This document shows, one piece after another, positions 1 to 6,590 of a stretch of 12,833 nt of DNA. The DNA is from an uncultured Bacilli bacterium (GTDB lineage: Bacteria > Bacillota_I > Bacilli_A > RF39 > UBA660), in the NCBI GenBank assembly GCA_910584255.1, contig CAJTXV010000017.1, positions 1-12,833 on the forward strand, read 5' to 3'. Made by a program: the position numbers and the translations under genes. The notes beneath the pieces were generated by a model. The model was given only the letters and a program-made list of their open reading frames with translations. It did no database searches and was not told the origin of the DNA. Each line of letters begins with the position of its first letter. The stretch's first letter is position 1.

Positions 1-21
1 CTTTTCCAATTTTAATTTTTG

Positions 22-60
22 AAAGAAAAACTATTGACTTTTAATAGTTAGCCTTTCTTT
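22..60. repeat. AT-rich hairpin, possible weak terminator
   Basis: AACTATT (29-35) and AATAGTT (43-49) form the inner stem, and AAAGAAA (22-28) with TTTCTTT (54-60) extends it across a 4-nt bulge. A T run follows the inner stem on the minus strand. Confidence 0.35.
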
Positions 61-82
61 TAAAAATATAAAAAAGACCATG

Positions 83-108
83 AAAAAAGGGAGACAATAT
101 ATCTCCCT
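83..108 (-). terminator. Intrinsic terminator
   Basis: On the minus strand AGGGAGA (108-102) and TCTCCCT (94-88) form a GC-containing 7-bp stem with a 7-nt loop, followed by six T. It is the strongest terminator in this region and would insulate the gene block from sequence to the left. Confidence 0.75.
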
Positions 109-138
109 AAAGTCCAATTTTATATTTTTAAACTATCT

Positions 139-164
139 ATATCAGTTCATATTGAACTAGATAT
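139..164. repeat. Near-perfect dyad
   Basis: ATATC-AGTTCA-tat-TGAACT-a-GATAT: 6-bp inner arms and 5-bp outer arms with one bulged base. It is not followed by a T run, so it is more like a protein-binding site than a terminator; identity unknown. Confidence 0.35.
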
Positions 165-232
165 TAAAATAATTATATAGGTTGATATAGAAGATATAGG
201 CAAAAATTTATAACTAAATTATTTTACCAAAT

Positions 233-260
233 AAAAAACCTACAAAAATTGTAAGTTTTT
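233..260 (-). terminator. Intrinsic terminator
   Basis: On the minus strand AAAAACTTACA (260-250), a 5-nt loop and TGTAGGTTTTT (244-234) pair fully with one G-U, and the stem runs into six T. It is correctly oriented for transcripts from the two promoter-like repeats or from the HEPN operon. Confidence 0.7.
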
Positions 261-280
261 ATATCATCTTCTAATCTTCC

Positions 281-318
281 TATACTACCATAATAGCACA
301 TTTTTTTAGGACACGCAA
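281..318 (-). promoter_or_regulatory. Promoter-like direct repeat, proximal copy
   Basis: On the minus strand TATTAT (295-290), preceded by TGC, lies 17 bp from TTGCGT (318-313). Transcription from here would meet the terminator at 233-260 within about 50 nt, giving a very short RNA. The block 281-304 repeats 416-439. Confidence 0.45.
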
Positions 319-353
319 TGGACATTCCAAAAAATTATATACCAAAATGGCAT
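306..353 (-). CDS. Possible 15-residue hydrophobic peptide (MPFWYIIFWNVHCVS)
   Basis: ATG at 353, stop TAA at 308-306. It is aromatic and hydrophobic and preceded by AAAGGAG only 3 nt away, which is closer than usual. The hidden ribosome site and hydrophobic product recall type I toxin mRNAs, but the peptide lacks a charged tail and no antisense RNA is evident. It may be chance. Confidence 0.2.
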   Translation of the reverse strand: MPFWYIIFWNVHCVS

Positions 354-418
354 AAACTCCTTTAAAAATAAAGGAATAAATAGATAAATTTTTTTCTAAC
401 TTTCTATAATTTATCTAT
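354..418 (-). promoter_or_regulatory. Two leader hairpins, the second occluding a ribosome site
   Basis: The first hairpin has perfect 11-bp arms (ATAGATAAATT 380-390 / AATTTATCTAT 408-418) with a 17-nt loop. The second, read on the minus strand, is TCCTTTA-TTTT-TAAAGGA (375-358), whose 3' arm contains the AAAGGAG ribosome site for the 15-codon frame that starts at 353. Confidence 0.45.
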
Positions 419-453
419 ATTACCATAATAACACATTTTGAGCGGAAGGTAAA
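416..453 (-). promoter_or_regulatory. Promoter-like direct repeat, distal copy
   Basis: On the minus strand TATTAT (430-425) lies 17 bp from TTTACC (453-448), a plausible sigma-A promoter. The block 416-439 is 22/24 identical to 281-304. Transcription would enter the structured leader at 354-418. Confidence 0.45.
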
Positions 454-595
454 CGGAAATTGAAACTAAATTAATGACCGTTTTTCCCTTTAATTAAAAG
501 GCTTTGCAAAAATTTTAAAATTTTATTTTTTCACACTTTTTCAAAAAACAAAAAATTTTTTTAATGAGTAACCATGAAAATGTATAAAACTTTTA

Positions 596-1993
596 CTACA
601 TATCTCTATCATCGTACAATCTTAAATAGCCATCTATACGAATTCTTTCTTCTATATATTTTTTGTCAGTAATTATAAAATTTAATAACTTATTAACAAA
701 TAATTTTTCTAATTTTCTACAATAGCCTGAAATATACTCATCTTTAATGATATATTCACCATTATCTAAATGAGTATAGTAATTTCTCGTATTTGCTAAA
801 TAGTCGTAAATACTATAATTTTCATTTTTTCTTGTGCAATGTTTAAAATTGAAATTTTTCTTTAAAATAAGCTTTTGATCTATGTCTTTTATTCTTTTAG
901 ATAAAGTAATCCTATTATCATATTTATAAACAATAGCATTAGCTATATCTTCATGTATTTTTTCAATATTTTTTATATATTCTTTTTTAAAGTTATTATT
1001 TTTTAATTCTTTTTCTAGTTCGCCCTTATGTTTTTTATAAAAATCATTTAGAACTTTATTAAATGTTCTGTTTTTCCTTTGTTTTTCTGACTTACTTTCT
1101 TCAGCAATACTAATTTTTTCTAAACACTTCATTACAGTTAAAAGATCACTTTCAATTGTATGGGCATTATATGGACTAAAATAAAAAATAATTGCTTCTT
1201 TATATTTCTTATCAAAATACAAATGAAACCACTTATTAAACATACTGCTAATATCATCAGATAAATCTTTGAAGTATGTTCTTAAATTAAATGTTGGATA
1301 TCCAGCTCTTATATCATAACAATTAGTAAAATCTGCATTTATTATTAATTCATCTTCAAAATCACCCATAATACTCTTTCCATTATACATTTTATGAAAT
1401 AAAACATTTTTTACTTTTCCACTATATCCCATTAGAATTGCAAAAAATCTTGTTATTAGTTGAATATAAGTCATAATTTTTTCAATATCCATAACTTTGC
1501 TAGAACTAACACAAATATATGGTGTTACTTCAATATTGTTAATAGTATTTTCATATAGTCCACTATCTTTTTTAAAAAATTTTATTGTAATATTTAAACC
1601 ATCATTATTATATAAAATAATATCATTTGGAAGATGAAATTTTATTCCTTTTTCATCTTTTTCTATGGTCTTAAATCCTAGCCATTCATCTAGTGGTTCA
1701 AATGTGAATCTAAAATCTTGAATATGCTTATTAAAATCAACATTTCTATATTTTACATTTATAGAGTTTTTAACCATATGTGAAACTTGATATTTGTAAT
1801 AGCCAATTCCATTCCCAATTAATCTGCAACTATATAAAATTAAACTTTCATTACTTGCATTACCAATTATTTTTTCTTTGTAACCATTTATATCACTTTC
1901 ATTAATAGTTAAATATATATGATTATCTTTATCTACTTCACACTCTCCTGGGTGATATTTCTTATCAAAATGAAATTTTCCTTTAAAAATCAT
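596..1993 (-). CDS. ApeA-like HEPN-domain protein (predicted abortive-infection ribonuclease)
   Basis: 465 residues. The N-terminal ~300 residues are beta-rich in the first part (FKGKFHFDKKYHPGE opening, FTFEPLDEWLG, PYICVSSS) and resemble the ApeA N-terminal domain. The C-terminal ~170 residues are helical and carry R403-N-Y-Y-T-H408, matching the R-x4-6-H active site of HEPN ribonucleases, here in a TRNYYTH context typical of the ApeA HEPN group. ApeA proteins are single-gene anti-phage systems thought to act by RNA cleavage after infection is sensed by the N-terminal domain. AGGTAG precedes the ATG by 5 nt. It lies 11 nt after the hydrolase stop and is the last gene of the AbiE-led run. 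Assignment rests on motif and architecture, not a database search. Confidence 0.75.
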   Translation of the reverse strand: MIFKGKFHFDKKYHPGECEVDKDNHIYLTINESDINGYKEKIIGNASNESLILYSCRLIGNGIGYYKYQVSHMVKNSINVKYRNVDFNKHIQDFRFTFEPLDEWLGFKTIEKDEKGIKFHLPNDIILYNNDGLNITIKFFKKDSGLYENTINNIEVTPYICVSSSKVMDIEKIMTYIQLITRFFAILMGYSGKVKNVLFHKMYNGKSIMGDFEDELIINADFTNCYDIRAGYPTFNLRTYFKDLSDDISSMFNKWFHLYFDKKYKEAIIFYFSPYNAHTIESDLLTVMKCLEKISIAEESKSEKQRKNRTFNKVLNDFYKKHKGELEKELKNNNFKKEYIKNIEKIHEDIANAIVYKYDNRITLSKRIKDIDQKLILKKNFNFKHCTRKNENYSIYDYLANTRNYYTHLDNGEYIIKDEYISGYCRKLEKLFVNKLLNFIITDKKYIEERIRIDGYLRLYDDRDM

Positions 1994-2004
1994 AATCTAC
2001 CTAT

Positions 2005-2568
2005 CTAATTATTTAACATTTCTAATGCTTTATCATATATTTCAGTTAATTTATTAACTCCATCTTCAACACTAATATGTCCTTTGTTACTAACTACAAT
2101 AGTTTTAGCATTTAATAATTTTTCAAATTTCTCTTTTTGTTCCAAAGATACAAAATAGTCATCATCTGAAAAAATACATGCAATATTGTTAGATATTTTT
2201 TTTATCTTATCAAAATTTATATTTGTATGAATCCATGGATAAGCAGTATTATACGAATCTTCATCTTCTATTGCTTCAGGAAGTAAATCTAACCATGGAG
2301 CAACAAACAGAATACCGCCAATCTTATCAACATTTTTTGATTCTAAATATCTTAATATTGTTTGACATCCAATACTATGTCCAATGAAGTAAGTACTTTC
2401 ATCTAAAATATCTACCTGTTTATCTAATTCTGATACCCATTCTTCCATTTTAGGATTTTCAGTATTAGGCATATTAAATCTTATAACTTTATTATTTTCA
2501 TTACTAATTTTAGAATCTAACCAAGGATACCATCCATCATCCTTTGTTCCATCCCAACAATGAATCAT
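2005..2568 (-). CDS. RBBP9/YdeN-like serine hydrolase (alpha/beta fold), probable frameshift at the 5' end
   Basis: 187 residues from ATG 2568. The nucleophile elbow is GHSIG (63-67, Ser65), the acid is in FSDDDYFV (Asp136 or 137), and the His is in NKGHIS (His164). NMPNTENPKMEEW and VAPWLDL are typical of the RBBP9/YdeN group. The ribosome site (AAAGGAG) is placed ideally for an ATG at 2581 that encodes M-N-K-I-Y and then runs off frame to a stop. Family members normally begin with such a strand joined directly to I-H-G. The extant ATG at 2568 has no well-placed ribosome site and lacks that first strand, and HC replaces HG. So this is either a gene broken by a small indel, a weakly translated shortened form, or a sequence error. 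Confidence 0.75.
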   Translation of the reverse strand: MIHCWDGTKDDGWYPWLDSKISNENNKVIRFNMPNTENPKMEEWVSELDKQVDILDESTYFIGHSIGCQTILRYLESKNVDKIGGILFVAPWLDLLPEAIEDEDSYNTAYPWIHTNINFDKIKKISNNIACIFSDDDYFVSLEQKEKFEKLLNAKTIVVSNKGHISVEDGVNKLTEIYDKALEMLNN

Positions 2569-2578
2569 ATATTTTATT

Positions 2579-2600
2579 CATTTTTATGTTCTCCTTTTCT
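2579..2600 (-). promoter_or_regulatory. Displaced ribosome binding site and probable original start of the hydrolase
   Basis: AAAAGGAG, then 9 nt, then ATG (2581-2579) is an ideal start signal, but the codons M-N-K-I-Y lead out of the hydrolase frame, and the frame ends after 14 codons. The in-frame hydrolase ATG is 13 nt further on. Confidence 0.6.
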
Positions 2601-3180
2601 ATTTTTTTATTACAATTCTTGATTCATATAAATCTATTGCTCTTTTTAGACCATTTTCTTTAGCAATATTTAAATAATAGTTTGCTAAATCATAATTAAT
2701 TTCTGTTCCATTTCCGTTAAAATAGAAATTAGCACCTAGATCATAAATTGCAGCAATATGGCCTTTGTCAGCACATTCCTTAATAATCTCAAATGCTTTA
2801 CTATAATCTTTTTCTACTTCACCAAGCCCGAAATAATAATATGCACCAGTTACAAATTTAGCATAAATTCTTTCTATTTCAGGAACATTTGGATTGTTAA
2901 TTAATTCAATAATTTTAGGAAAAGCATTAATTAAAAGTTTTTTTGCTTTATTTTTGTCAACTTTTAATACTTTTCCTAAACCCAGTTCATAGGATATTCC
3001 TAATGAATAAATGCATAGTGGATAATCTATATCAAATCCTTTTTGGTAAAAATATAATGCTTTATTATAATCTTGTTCAGCATCATTTTCCTCTAGATCG
3101 TAACTCCTACCTAATAAATAATAAGCAAATCCTGTATTTTGATGTTCAAGTTCATTTAAATCAAATTTCATAACTTCCAT
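2599..3180 (-). CDS. Sel1-like (TPR-type) repeat protein
   Basis: 193 residues made almost wholly of Sel1-like helical repeats, at about 17-51, 54-89, 105-140 and 141-177. Signatures are the repeated A-x-x-L-G-x-x-Y pattern and K-A-x-x-x-Y/L segments (YLLGRSYDL, YSLGISYELGLG, TGAYYYFGLG, YDLGANFYFNGNG). No signal peptide is present, so it is cytoplasmic. Such repeats mediate protein contacts. The start has AAGGAGG 7 nt upstream. It lies 27 nt after the AbiEii gene, and its stop is followed at once by the next gene's ribosome site. A role as partner or sensor for a neighbouring toxin is possible but not shown by the sequence. Confidence 0.85.
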   Translation of the reverse strand: MEVMKFDLNELEHQNTGFAYYLLGRSYDLEENDAEQDYNKALYFYQKGFDIDYPLCIYSLGISYELGLGKVLKVDKNKAKKLLINAFPKIIELINNPNVPEIERIYAKFVTGAYYYFGLGEVEKDYSKAFEIIKECADKGHIAAIYDLGANFYFNGNGTEINYDLANYYLNIAKENGLKRAIDLYESRIVIKK

Positions 3181-3207
3181 AAATAAGCCTCCTTAAAAAT
3201 CTTAAAA

Positions 3208-4062
3208 CTATACTTCTACTAATTCCTTAGAAAGAAGTTCTATAATGATATTTATTTTATTCATAACTTCTTCATATGAAATATTCTTGGCATATTCTTT
3301 CTTTATTTTAAAATTTTCAAAATTGTGTTTTAACCTATCACTTATCTTTATAGCCTCAAAATTAGATTTAATCTTATCAATATCAAATTCTACATTTCTT
3401 CTTTCAAAAGTGTTTTTAATAGCCTTTATTAACTGTTCTTTATTTAACTTAGAGTAGTAATTTTCTAATATCATATATAAGTCATAAAAATCTTTATTTC
3501 TAGTGTTCATAATATTATCAGTTATAAAAGTTTCAAATTTCTCTGCAATAATGGTTTCTAGATTAAAAGCCATAATATTAATATAACTATCATCAAACAT
3601 ACATTTATATTTAAACTCTAGTTCTCTAGGAGTGATAGGATCTCCAACTGTGATATCAATAAATAATGGTACTTGTAAATGCTCTTTATATCCTATTAAC
3701 TTAATTCTAATTCCACCATAAATATCATCTAATCTAATATCTTTACTTGTTAATACCTCAAATTTAATATCATCATTACAATCAATAGAAACTATTTTCT
3801 TTATTATTTTTGTAAGTTCTTTTATATCCATTGGAAGACCTTTAATCATAGTATCCATATCTTGTGTGGTTCTTCGCTCATCACCAAATATTGCTGATAA
3901 AAGAAGTCCGCCTTTTAAAATAAAATTATATTTATATTCACTTATTGAAATTCGATACAAAAGTCTTTCAAAGAAATACATTTGCATTATATCTTGAGGT
4001 TCTAAATTATATGCATGAGCTTTTTCTTTCACTTTAATTTTCAAATCTTCAGCATTAATCAC
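3208..4062 (-). CDS. abiEii: AbiEii-type nucleotidyltransferase toxin (type IV toxin-antitoxin)
   Basis: 284 residues of the AbiEii/AbiGii nucleotidyltransferase family. Motifs: KGG at 50-52, TTQDMDTMI with Asp68 and Asp70, FIDIT with Asp136 as the likely third metal ligand, and the C-terminal signature EKFETF...RNKDFYDLY (174-195) with Lys175 and Asp191. These match the four conserved motifs of the family; members use NTPs to modify RNA targets, causing growth arrest on phage infection. The start is GTG at 4062, overlapping the antitoxin TGA (GTGA), with GGAGG 7-8 nt upstream inside the antitoxin gene, so expression is coupled. The catalytic residues look intact. A 27-nt gap leads to the Sel1-repeat gene. 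Confidence 0.9.
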   Translation of the reverse strand: MINAEDLKIKVKEKAHAYNLEPQDIMQMYFFERLLYRISISEYKYNFILKGGLLLSAIFGDERRTTQDMDTMIKGLPMDIKELTKIIKKIVSIDCNDDIKFEVLTSKDIRLDDIYGGIRIKLIGYKEHLQVPLFIDITVGDPITPRELEFKYKCMFDDSYINIMAFNLETIIAEKFETFITDNIMNTRNKDFYDLYMILENYYSKLNKEQLIKAIKNTFERRNVEFDIDKIKSNFEAIKISDRLKHNFENFKIKKEYAKNISYEEVMNKINIIIELLSKELVEV

Positions 4063-4652
4063 ATTAACACCTCCAGATAATTATTCAAAGACCCGTCTAC
4101 ATTAAAAGTTTTAGCATATTCCATTAATTTAGGTAAATCTCGTGATTTTTTATCTTTTAGATATTCACTAATTGCATATTTTAAAGTTTCTATATCTTGA
4201 TTCTGTTTATCTTTTAATAAATCACATATTGTTCTTTCTGCATTATAACAAGTAATCATCTGTCCTTGTGGACTTTTAATACTAACTTTCCCTATTTCCA
4301 AATACTCTCTTTTTACAAAATGAAGAATGACCTTATCATTATGATTTAAACTGCTTTTATGACCTCTAGGAACAGTTAAGTTATAACTTGTGGGAACTGA
4401 TTCACATAATCCTAGAAAGTAAAGTGCTGTTTCATAAGAATAGATTGCATTTATACCATAAATTAAATTAAAATATTCATCTCCCCAAGTATTTACGGAA
4501 ACATATAAACCTCTTTTTATTCTATCTATAATACCTTTTTTCACAAGTCTTGTTAAATAGATTTTATCAATATTGTTTTCTTCTACTTGTTTAGTTGTAA
4601 TAATTCCATTGTTTTCTTGTAATATATTTAATATCTTTTCTTCTTTTGTCAT
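4059..4652 (-). CDS. abiEi: AbiEi-type antitoxin and transcriptional autorepressor (type IV toxin-antitoxin)
   Basis: 197 residues from ATG 4652. The N-terminal winged helix-turn-helix covers ~1-60 (KILNILQENNGIITTKQVEE, then YLTRLVKKGIIDRIKRGLYV). The C-terminal region contains YSYETALYFLGL, TVPRG and ERTICDLLKDK, as in AbiEi antitoxins. In the family the protein represses the operon and neutralises the AbiEii nucleotidyltransferase without stable binding. An in-frame start at 4712 would begin upstream of the promoter's -10 box and is excluded; 4652 has AAAGGA 10 nt upstream. The stop overlaps the toxin's GTG start. It heads a run of five closely spaced genes that probably share its promoter. 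Confidence 0.88.
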   Translation of the reverse strand: MTKEEKILNILQENNGIITTKQVEENNIDKIYLTRLVKKGIIDRIKRGLYVSVNTWGDEYFNLIYGINAIYSYETALYFLGLCESVPTSYNLTVPRGHKSSLNHNDKVILHFVKREYLEIGKVSIKSPQGQMITCYNAERTICDLLKDKQNQDIETLKYAISEYLKDKKSRDLPKLMEYAKTFNVDGSLNNYLEVLM

Positions 4653-4660
4653 AAGCAATT

Positions 4661-4707
4661 GTTCCTTTCTCCATACAATTATAACATTTTTGTATGGAGA
4701 AAGGAAC
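4661..4707 (-). promoter_or_regulatory. AbiE promoter inside a perfect 17-bp inverted-repeat operator
   Basis: GTTCCTTTCTCCATACA (4661-4677) is exactly repeated in inverse at 4691-4707, with a 13-nt spacer. On the minus strand the spacer contains an extended -10, TGTTATAAT (core 4683-4678). The -35 region (about 4706-4701, TTCCTT, weak) and the AGAAAGGA ribosome site each fall inside an arm. AbiEi proteins of type IV systems are known to repress their own promoter by binding inverted repeats, so this is very probably the antitoxin's operator. Confidence 0.8.
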
Positions 4708-4742
4708 ACCATAACTTAAATATTTTAAAAAAATTATAGTTT

Positions 4743-4770
4743 AAAAACTGTTCAGAAATTCCGAACAGTT
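4743..4770 (-). terminator. Intrinsic terminator of the four-gene nucleotide operon
   Basis: On the minus strand AACTGTTC (4770-4763) and GAACAGTT (4753-4746) form an 8-bp stem, extendable by three pairs including one G-U, followed by five T. It lies 43 nt after the glycosylase stop and just before the AbiE promoter, separating the two operons. Confidence 0.75.
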
Positions 4771-4788
4771 AGAATAATTAAATTCAGT

Positions 4789-4807
4789 TATTCGATAAAT
4801 TCGAATA
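4789..4807. repeat. Short inverted repeat after the glycosylase gene
   Basis: TATTCGA (4789-4795) and TCGAATA (4801-4807) are perfect 7-bp arms around a 5-nt spacer, just past the stop codon. There is no T run, so it may only stabilise the mRNA 3' end. Confidence 0.35.
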
Positions 4808-4812
4808 GCTTA

Positions 4813-5574
4813 TTACACTTTAGTTTTGCAATCTCTATATAACGGGCAATTAGTACACTTCTTTTTATTACAGAATTCATTACCAATATTCCATAAATAT
4901 TTATCTACCAAATTTGCATCAATTCCTAATTTTTCTCCACTTTTTATATACAAACCAGATAATTCTTCTATTTGTTGATTACTAAGTTTTTGACTATCAA
5001 TAATATTATTTAAGTAGCTAATTTCAATATCATGTCTATCTAAAGGAATATAGCCTAATTTATCGTTAAAATTACACACATTAGATTCATATATAAGTCT
5101 AAGTAATAAACCACCTGTCTTTTGACCATATCCTTTTATGTTTCTAACAAATAAATTAAGTTCGTTAAAATTATTAAATTCTTTAATTTTATCTAATAAG
5201 TTATCATATTTAGATAACTTATTAGATAAATTTAGCCACTTATCTACTGCTACATTAGGATATCTTGGATGAATATTATTTTTCATTATATTTAATAACT
5301 CTTCCTTATTTGTAGTAAATTTTTCTATAACATAATTTGGGTTAAATATTTGTGGTTGTACATGATAAGTGTTTATTAAGTTATTGTGATAATTTTGTGA
5401 TTTCATACCATAATCTAATAGACAAGAATAAAATATATAAATTAACCATTCATTACTTTTATCTTTTATTTCTTTTGGAAAATCAACAGTAGCTAAAGTA
5501 CTGGAATCCTGACTTTCATAATATTCATGCATTTTTTTCACTAATCTATCAATATTCTTTTCACAAACTGTCAT
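4813..5574 (-). CDS. HhH-GPD DNA glycosylase-like protein with C-terminal Fe-S loop
   Basis: 253 residues. The helix-hairpin-helix is IKGYGQKTGG (146-155), with Lys152 where endonuclease III has its catalytic Lys. Asp179 in PLDRHDI matches the catalytic Asp of the VDTH motif. A C-terminal cysteine cluster, C235-x4-C240-x2-C243-x5-C249, resembles the [4Fe-4S] loop of endonuclease III/MutY, whose first spacing is normally x6. These residues predict a DNA N-glycosylase, possibly bifunctional, removing a damaged or modified base. The N-terminal ~100 residues diverge from the housekeeping enzymes. It is the last gene of the operon and is followed by a terminator; the start has AGGAGG 6 nt upstream. 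The company of Nudix and deoxyribosyltransferase-fold genes suggests a special base substrate, which is inference. Confidence 0.8.
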   Translation of the reverse strand: MTVCEKNIDRLVKKMHEYYESQDSSTLATVDFPKEIKDKSNEWLIYIFYSCLLDYGMKSQNYHNNLINTYHVQPQIFNPNYVIEKFTTNKEELLNIMKNNIHPRYPNVAVDKWLNLSNKLSKYDNLLDKIKEFNNFNELNLFVRNIKGYGQKTGGLLLRLIYESNVCNFNDKLGYIPLDRHDIEISYLNNIIDSQKLSNQQIEELSGLYIKSGEKLGIDANLVDKYLWNIGNEFCNKKKCTNCPLYRDCKTKV

Positions 5575-5597
5575 ATTTCCTCCTACATTATTTCAAG

Positions 5598-6164
5598 TTA
5601 TTCAGATGGATGAATTTCTTTTAACTTTCCTATTAATCTTTTATGAACAGGTCTTATAAAATCAACTATATTGTCTCCTACCGATTCATCAAAAGAAATC
5701 CATTTGACTCCTTTACTTTCATCTTCTCTAAAAGTTAATATTTCTTTTTCATCTGCTTCTAATAAATACACAACATCTAAATGTGTATGTGCTGGAATAT
5801 ATTTTCCTCTTTTTATATGTCCAGCAATTGGAGAAGCAGAGATTGCAAAGATGGATTCATCCAATACTTTTGTTTTTAATCCTGTTTCTTCTTCTACTTC
5901 ACGAACTGCAACAGATAAAAGGTTGTCTTCTCCATCAGCATGTCCTCCTGGGAAAATCCAAGCATCATATATATTATGATATACAACAAGCATTTTTGTT
6001 CTATCTTTATTTACTACAAATGCAGAAGAAGCAAAATGTCCAAATTCATTCTCTCTGGTTAATACATCATCAAAGGTATTAATCCACTTTAATTGATACT
6101 CCTTTATTCTTTCTTCTGTTTCATCAAATGGCTGATATTTTTCTATTTGTTCTTTTAAACTCAT
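5598..6164 (-). CDS. Nudix hydrolase
   Basis: 188 residues. The Nudix box lies at 74-96 (GHADGED followed by REVEEETGL). Against the consensus G-x5-E-x7-R-E-U-x-E-E-x-G-U, the first Glu is Asp80, while the metal-binding R-E-x-x-E-E core is intact. Nudix enzymes hydrolyse a nucleoside diphosphate linked to another group, often to clear damaged or unusual nucleotides. The substrate cannot be read from the sequence; a variant with the GGHADG motif is common in Bacillota. The ~40 residues before the domain are helical and charged. Overlap with the upstream gene and a 23-nt gap to the glycosylase gene place it in the middle of a nucleotide/DNA-base operon, which favours a modified (d)NTP substrate. 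Confidence 0.9.
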   Translation of the reverse strand: MSLKEQIEKYQPFDETEERIKEYQLKWINTFDDVLTRENEFGHFASSAFVVNKDRTKMLVVYHNIYDAWIFPGGHADGEDNLLSVAVREVEEETGLKTKVLDESIFAISASPIAGHIKRGKYIPAHTHLDVVYLLEADEKEILTFREDESKGVKWISFDESVGDNIVDFIRPVHKRLIGKLKEIHPSE

Positions 6165-6565
6165 TATTCTTCCTCCTCATATAATTTTATCCATCCAAGT
6201 TTTAACCACAAATTAATCTCTTCATAACAACCTATATCAGTACCTGGCATTTTTAAAATTACTAGCTCTATATTTTTATTATAAATTAATTTTTGAGATA
6301 GTCCAAAAAGTAATTCAGCGTATGCTTCATATCCAATATATCCTAGTTTTCCATTCTTATCTTCATTCATTATAAATAACATATCTGTTTTGATGATGTT
6401 TTCTAGAAATTCAGTATGTACATTTGGATATAACTCTATAAATTTTGAATCTTCAATTACTCTTGGATAATCTAATATTTTATATTTTTTACTTTCAAAG
6501 ACTTTTAACCACTTATTCACTTCATTTTGAAGTTTTGCACTTCCTGCTATAACTATTTTTTTCAT
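6164..6565 (-). CDS. Small nucleoside 2-deoxyribosyltransferase-like protein (second)
   Basis: 133 residues with the same overall plan as the upstream gene: an N-terminal strand ending in IAGS (6-9), the strand TDMLFIMN (60-67), then GYIGYEAYAEL (75-85) with Glu80 as the candidate catalytic residue. The two proteins share the GYIG element but otherwise differ, so they may be distant paralogues or partners in a heteromer. The start at 6565 has AAGGAAG 9 nt upstream. The stop codon shares one base with the ATG of the Nudix gene (TAATG), and the C-terminal run of Glu codons supplies the AGGAGGA ribosome site for it, so the two are translationally coupled. Exact reaction unknown; fold assignment is moderately sure. 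Confidence 0.65.
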   Translation of the reverse strand: MKKIVIAGSAKLQNEVNKWLKVFESKKYKILDYPRVIEDSKFIELYPNVHTEFLENIIKTDMLFIMNEDKNGKLGYIGYEAYAELLFGLSQKLIYNKNIELVILKMPGTDIGCYEEINLWLKLGWIKLYEEEE

Positions 6566-6590
6566 AAAATTTAACTTCCTTATTCATAAA

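Larger units (their letters stand above)
1..595. other. Long non-coding region with terminators, repeats and a structured leader
   Basis: No gene of ordinary length is present. The sequence is extremely AT-rich and holds several hairpins, two minus-strand terminators, a pair of promoter-like direct repeats and a 15-codon reading frame, each listed separately. Between 480 and 595 I see only A/T runs and no clear terminator directly after the HEPN gene. Confidence 0.6.

Noticed and set aside
281..439. CRISPR array
   Set aside because: Only two copies of the 24-nt block, spaced 135 bp with hairpins between, and no cas genes.
478..500. Plus-strand terminator from the AAACGG/CCGTTT dyad (452-457 / 478-483) followed by T
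   Set aside because: Only 6-bp arms with a 20-nt loop and no plus-strand gene upstream to terminate.
4653..4712. Longer AbiEi N-terminus starting at 4712
   Set aside because: It would place the start inside or before the promoter -10 and operator; ATG 4652 has a good ribosome site.
5671..6082. Two overlapping plus-strand frames opposite the Nudix gene
   Set aside because: Antisense to a gene with a clear Nudix box; no ribosome site or recognisable domain.
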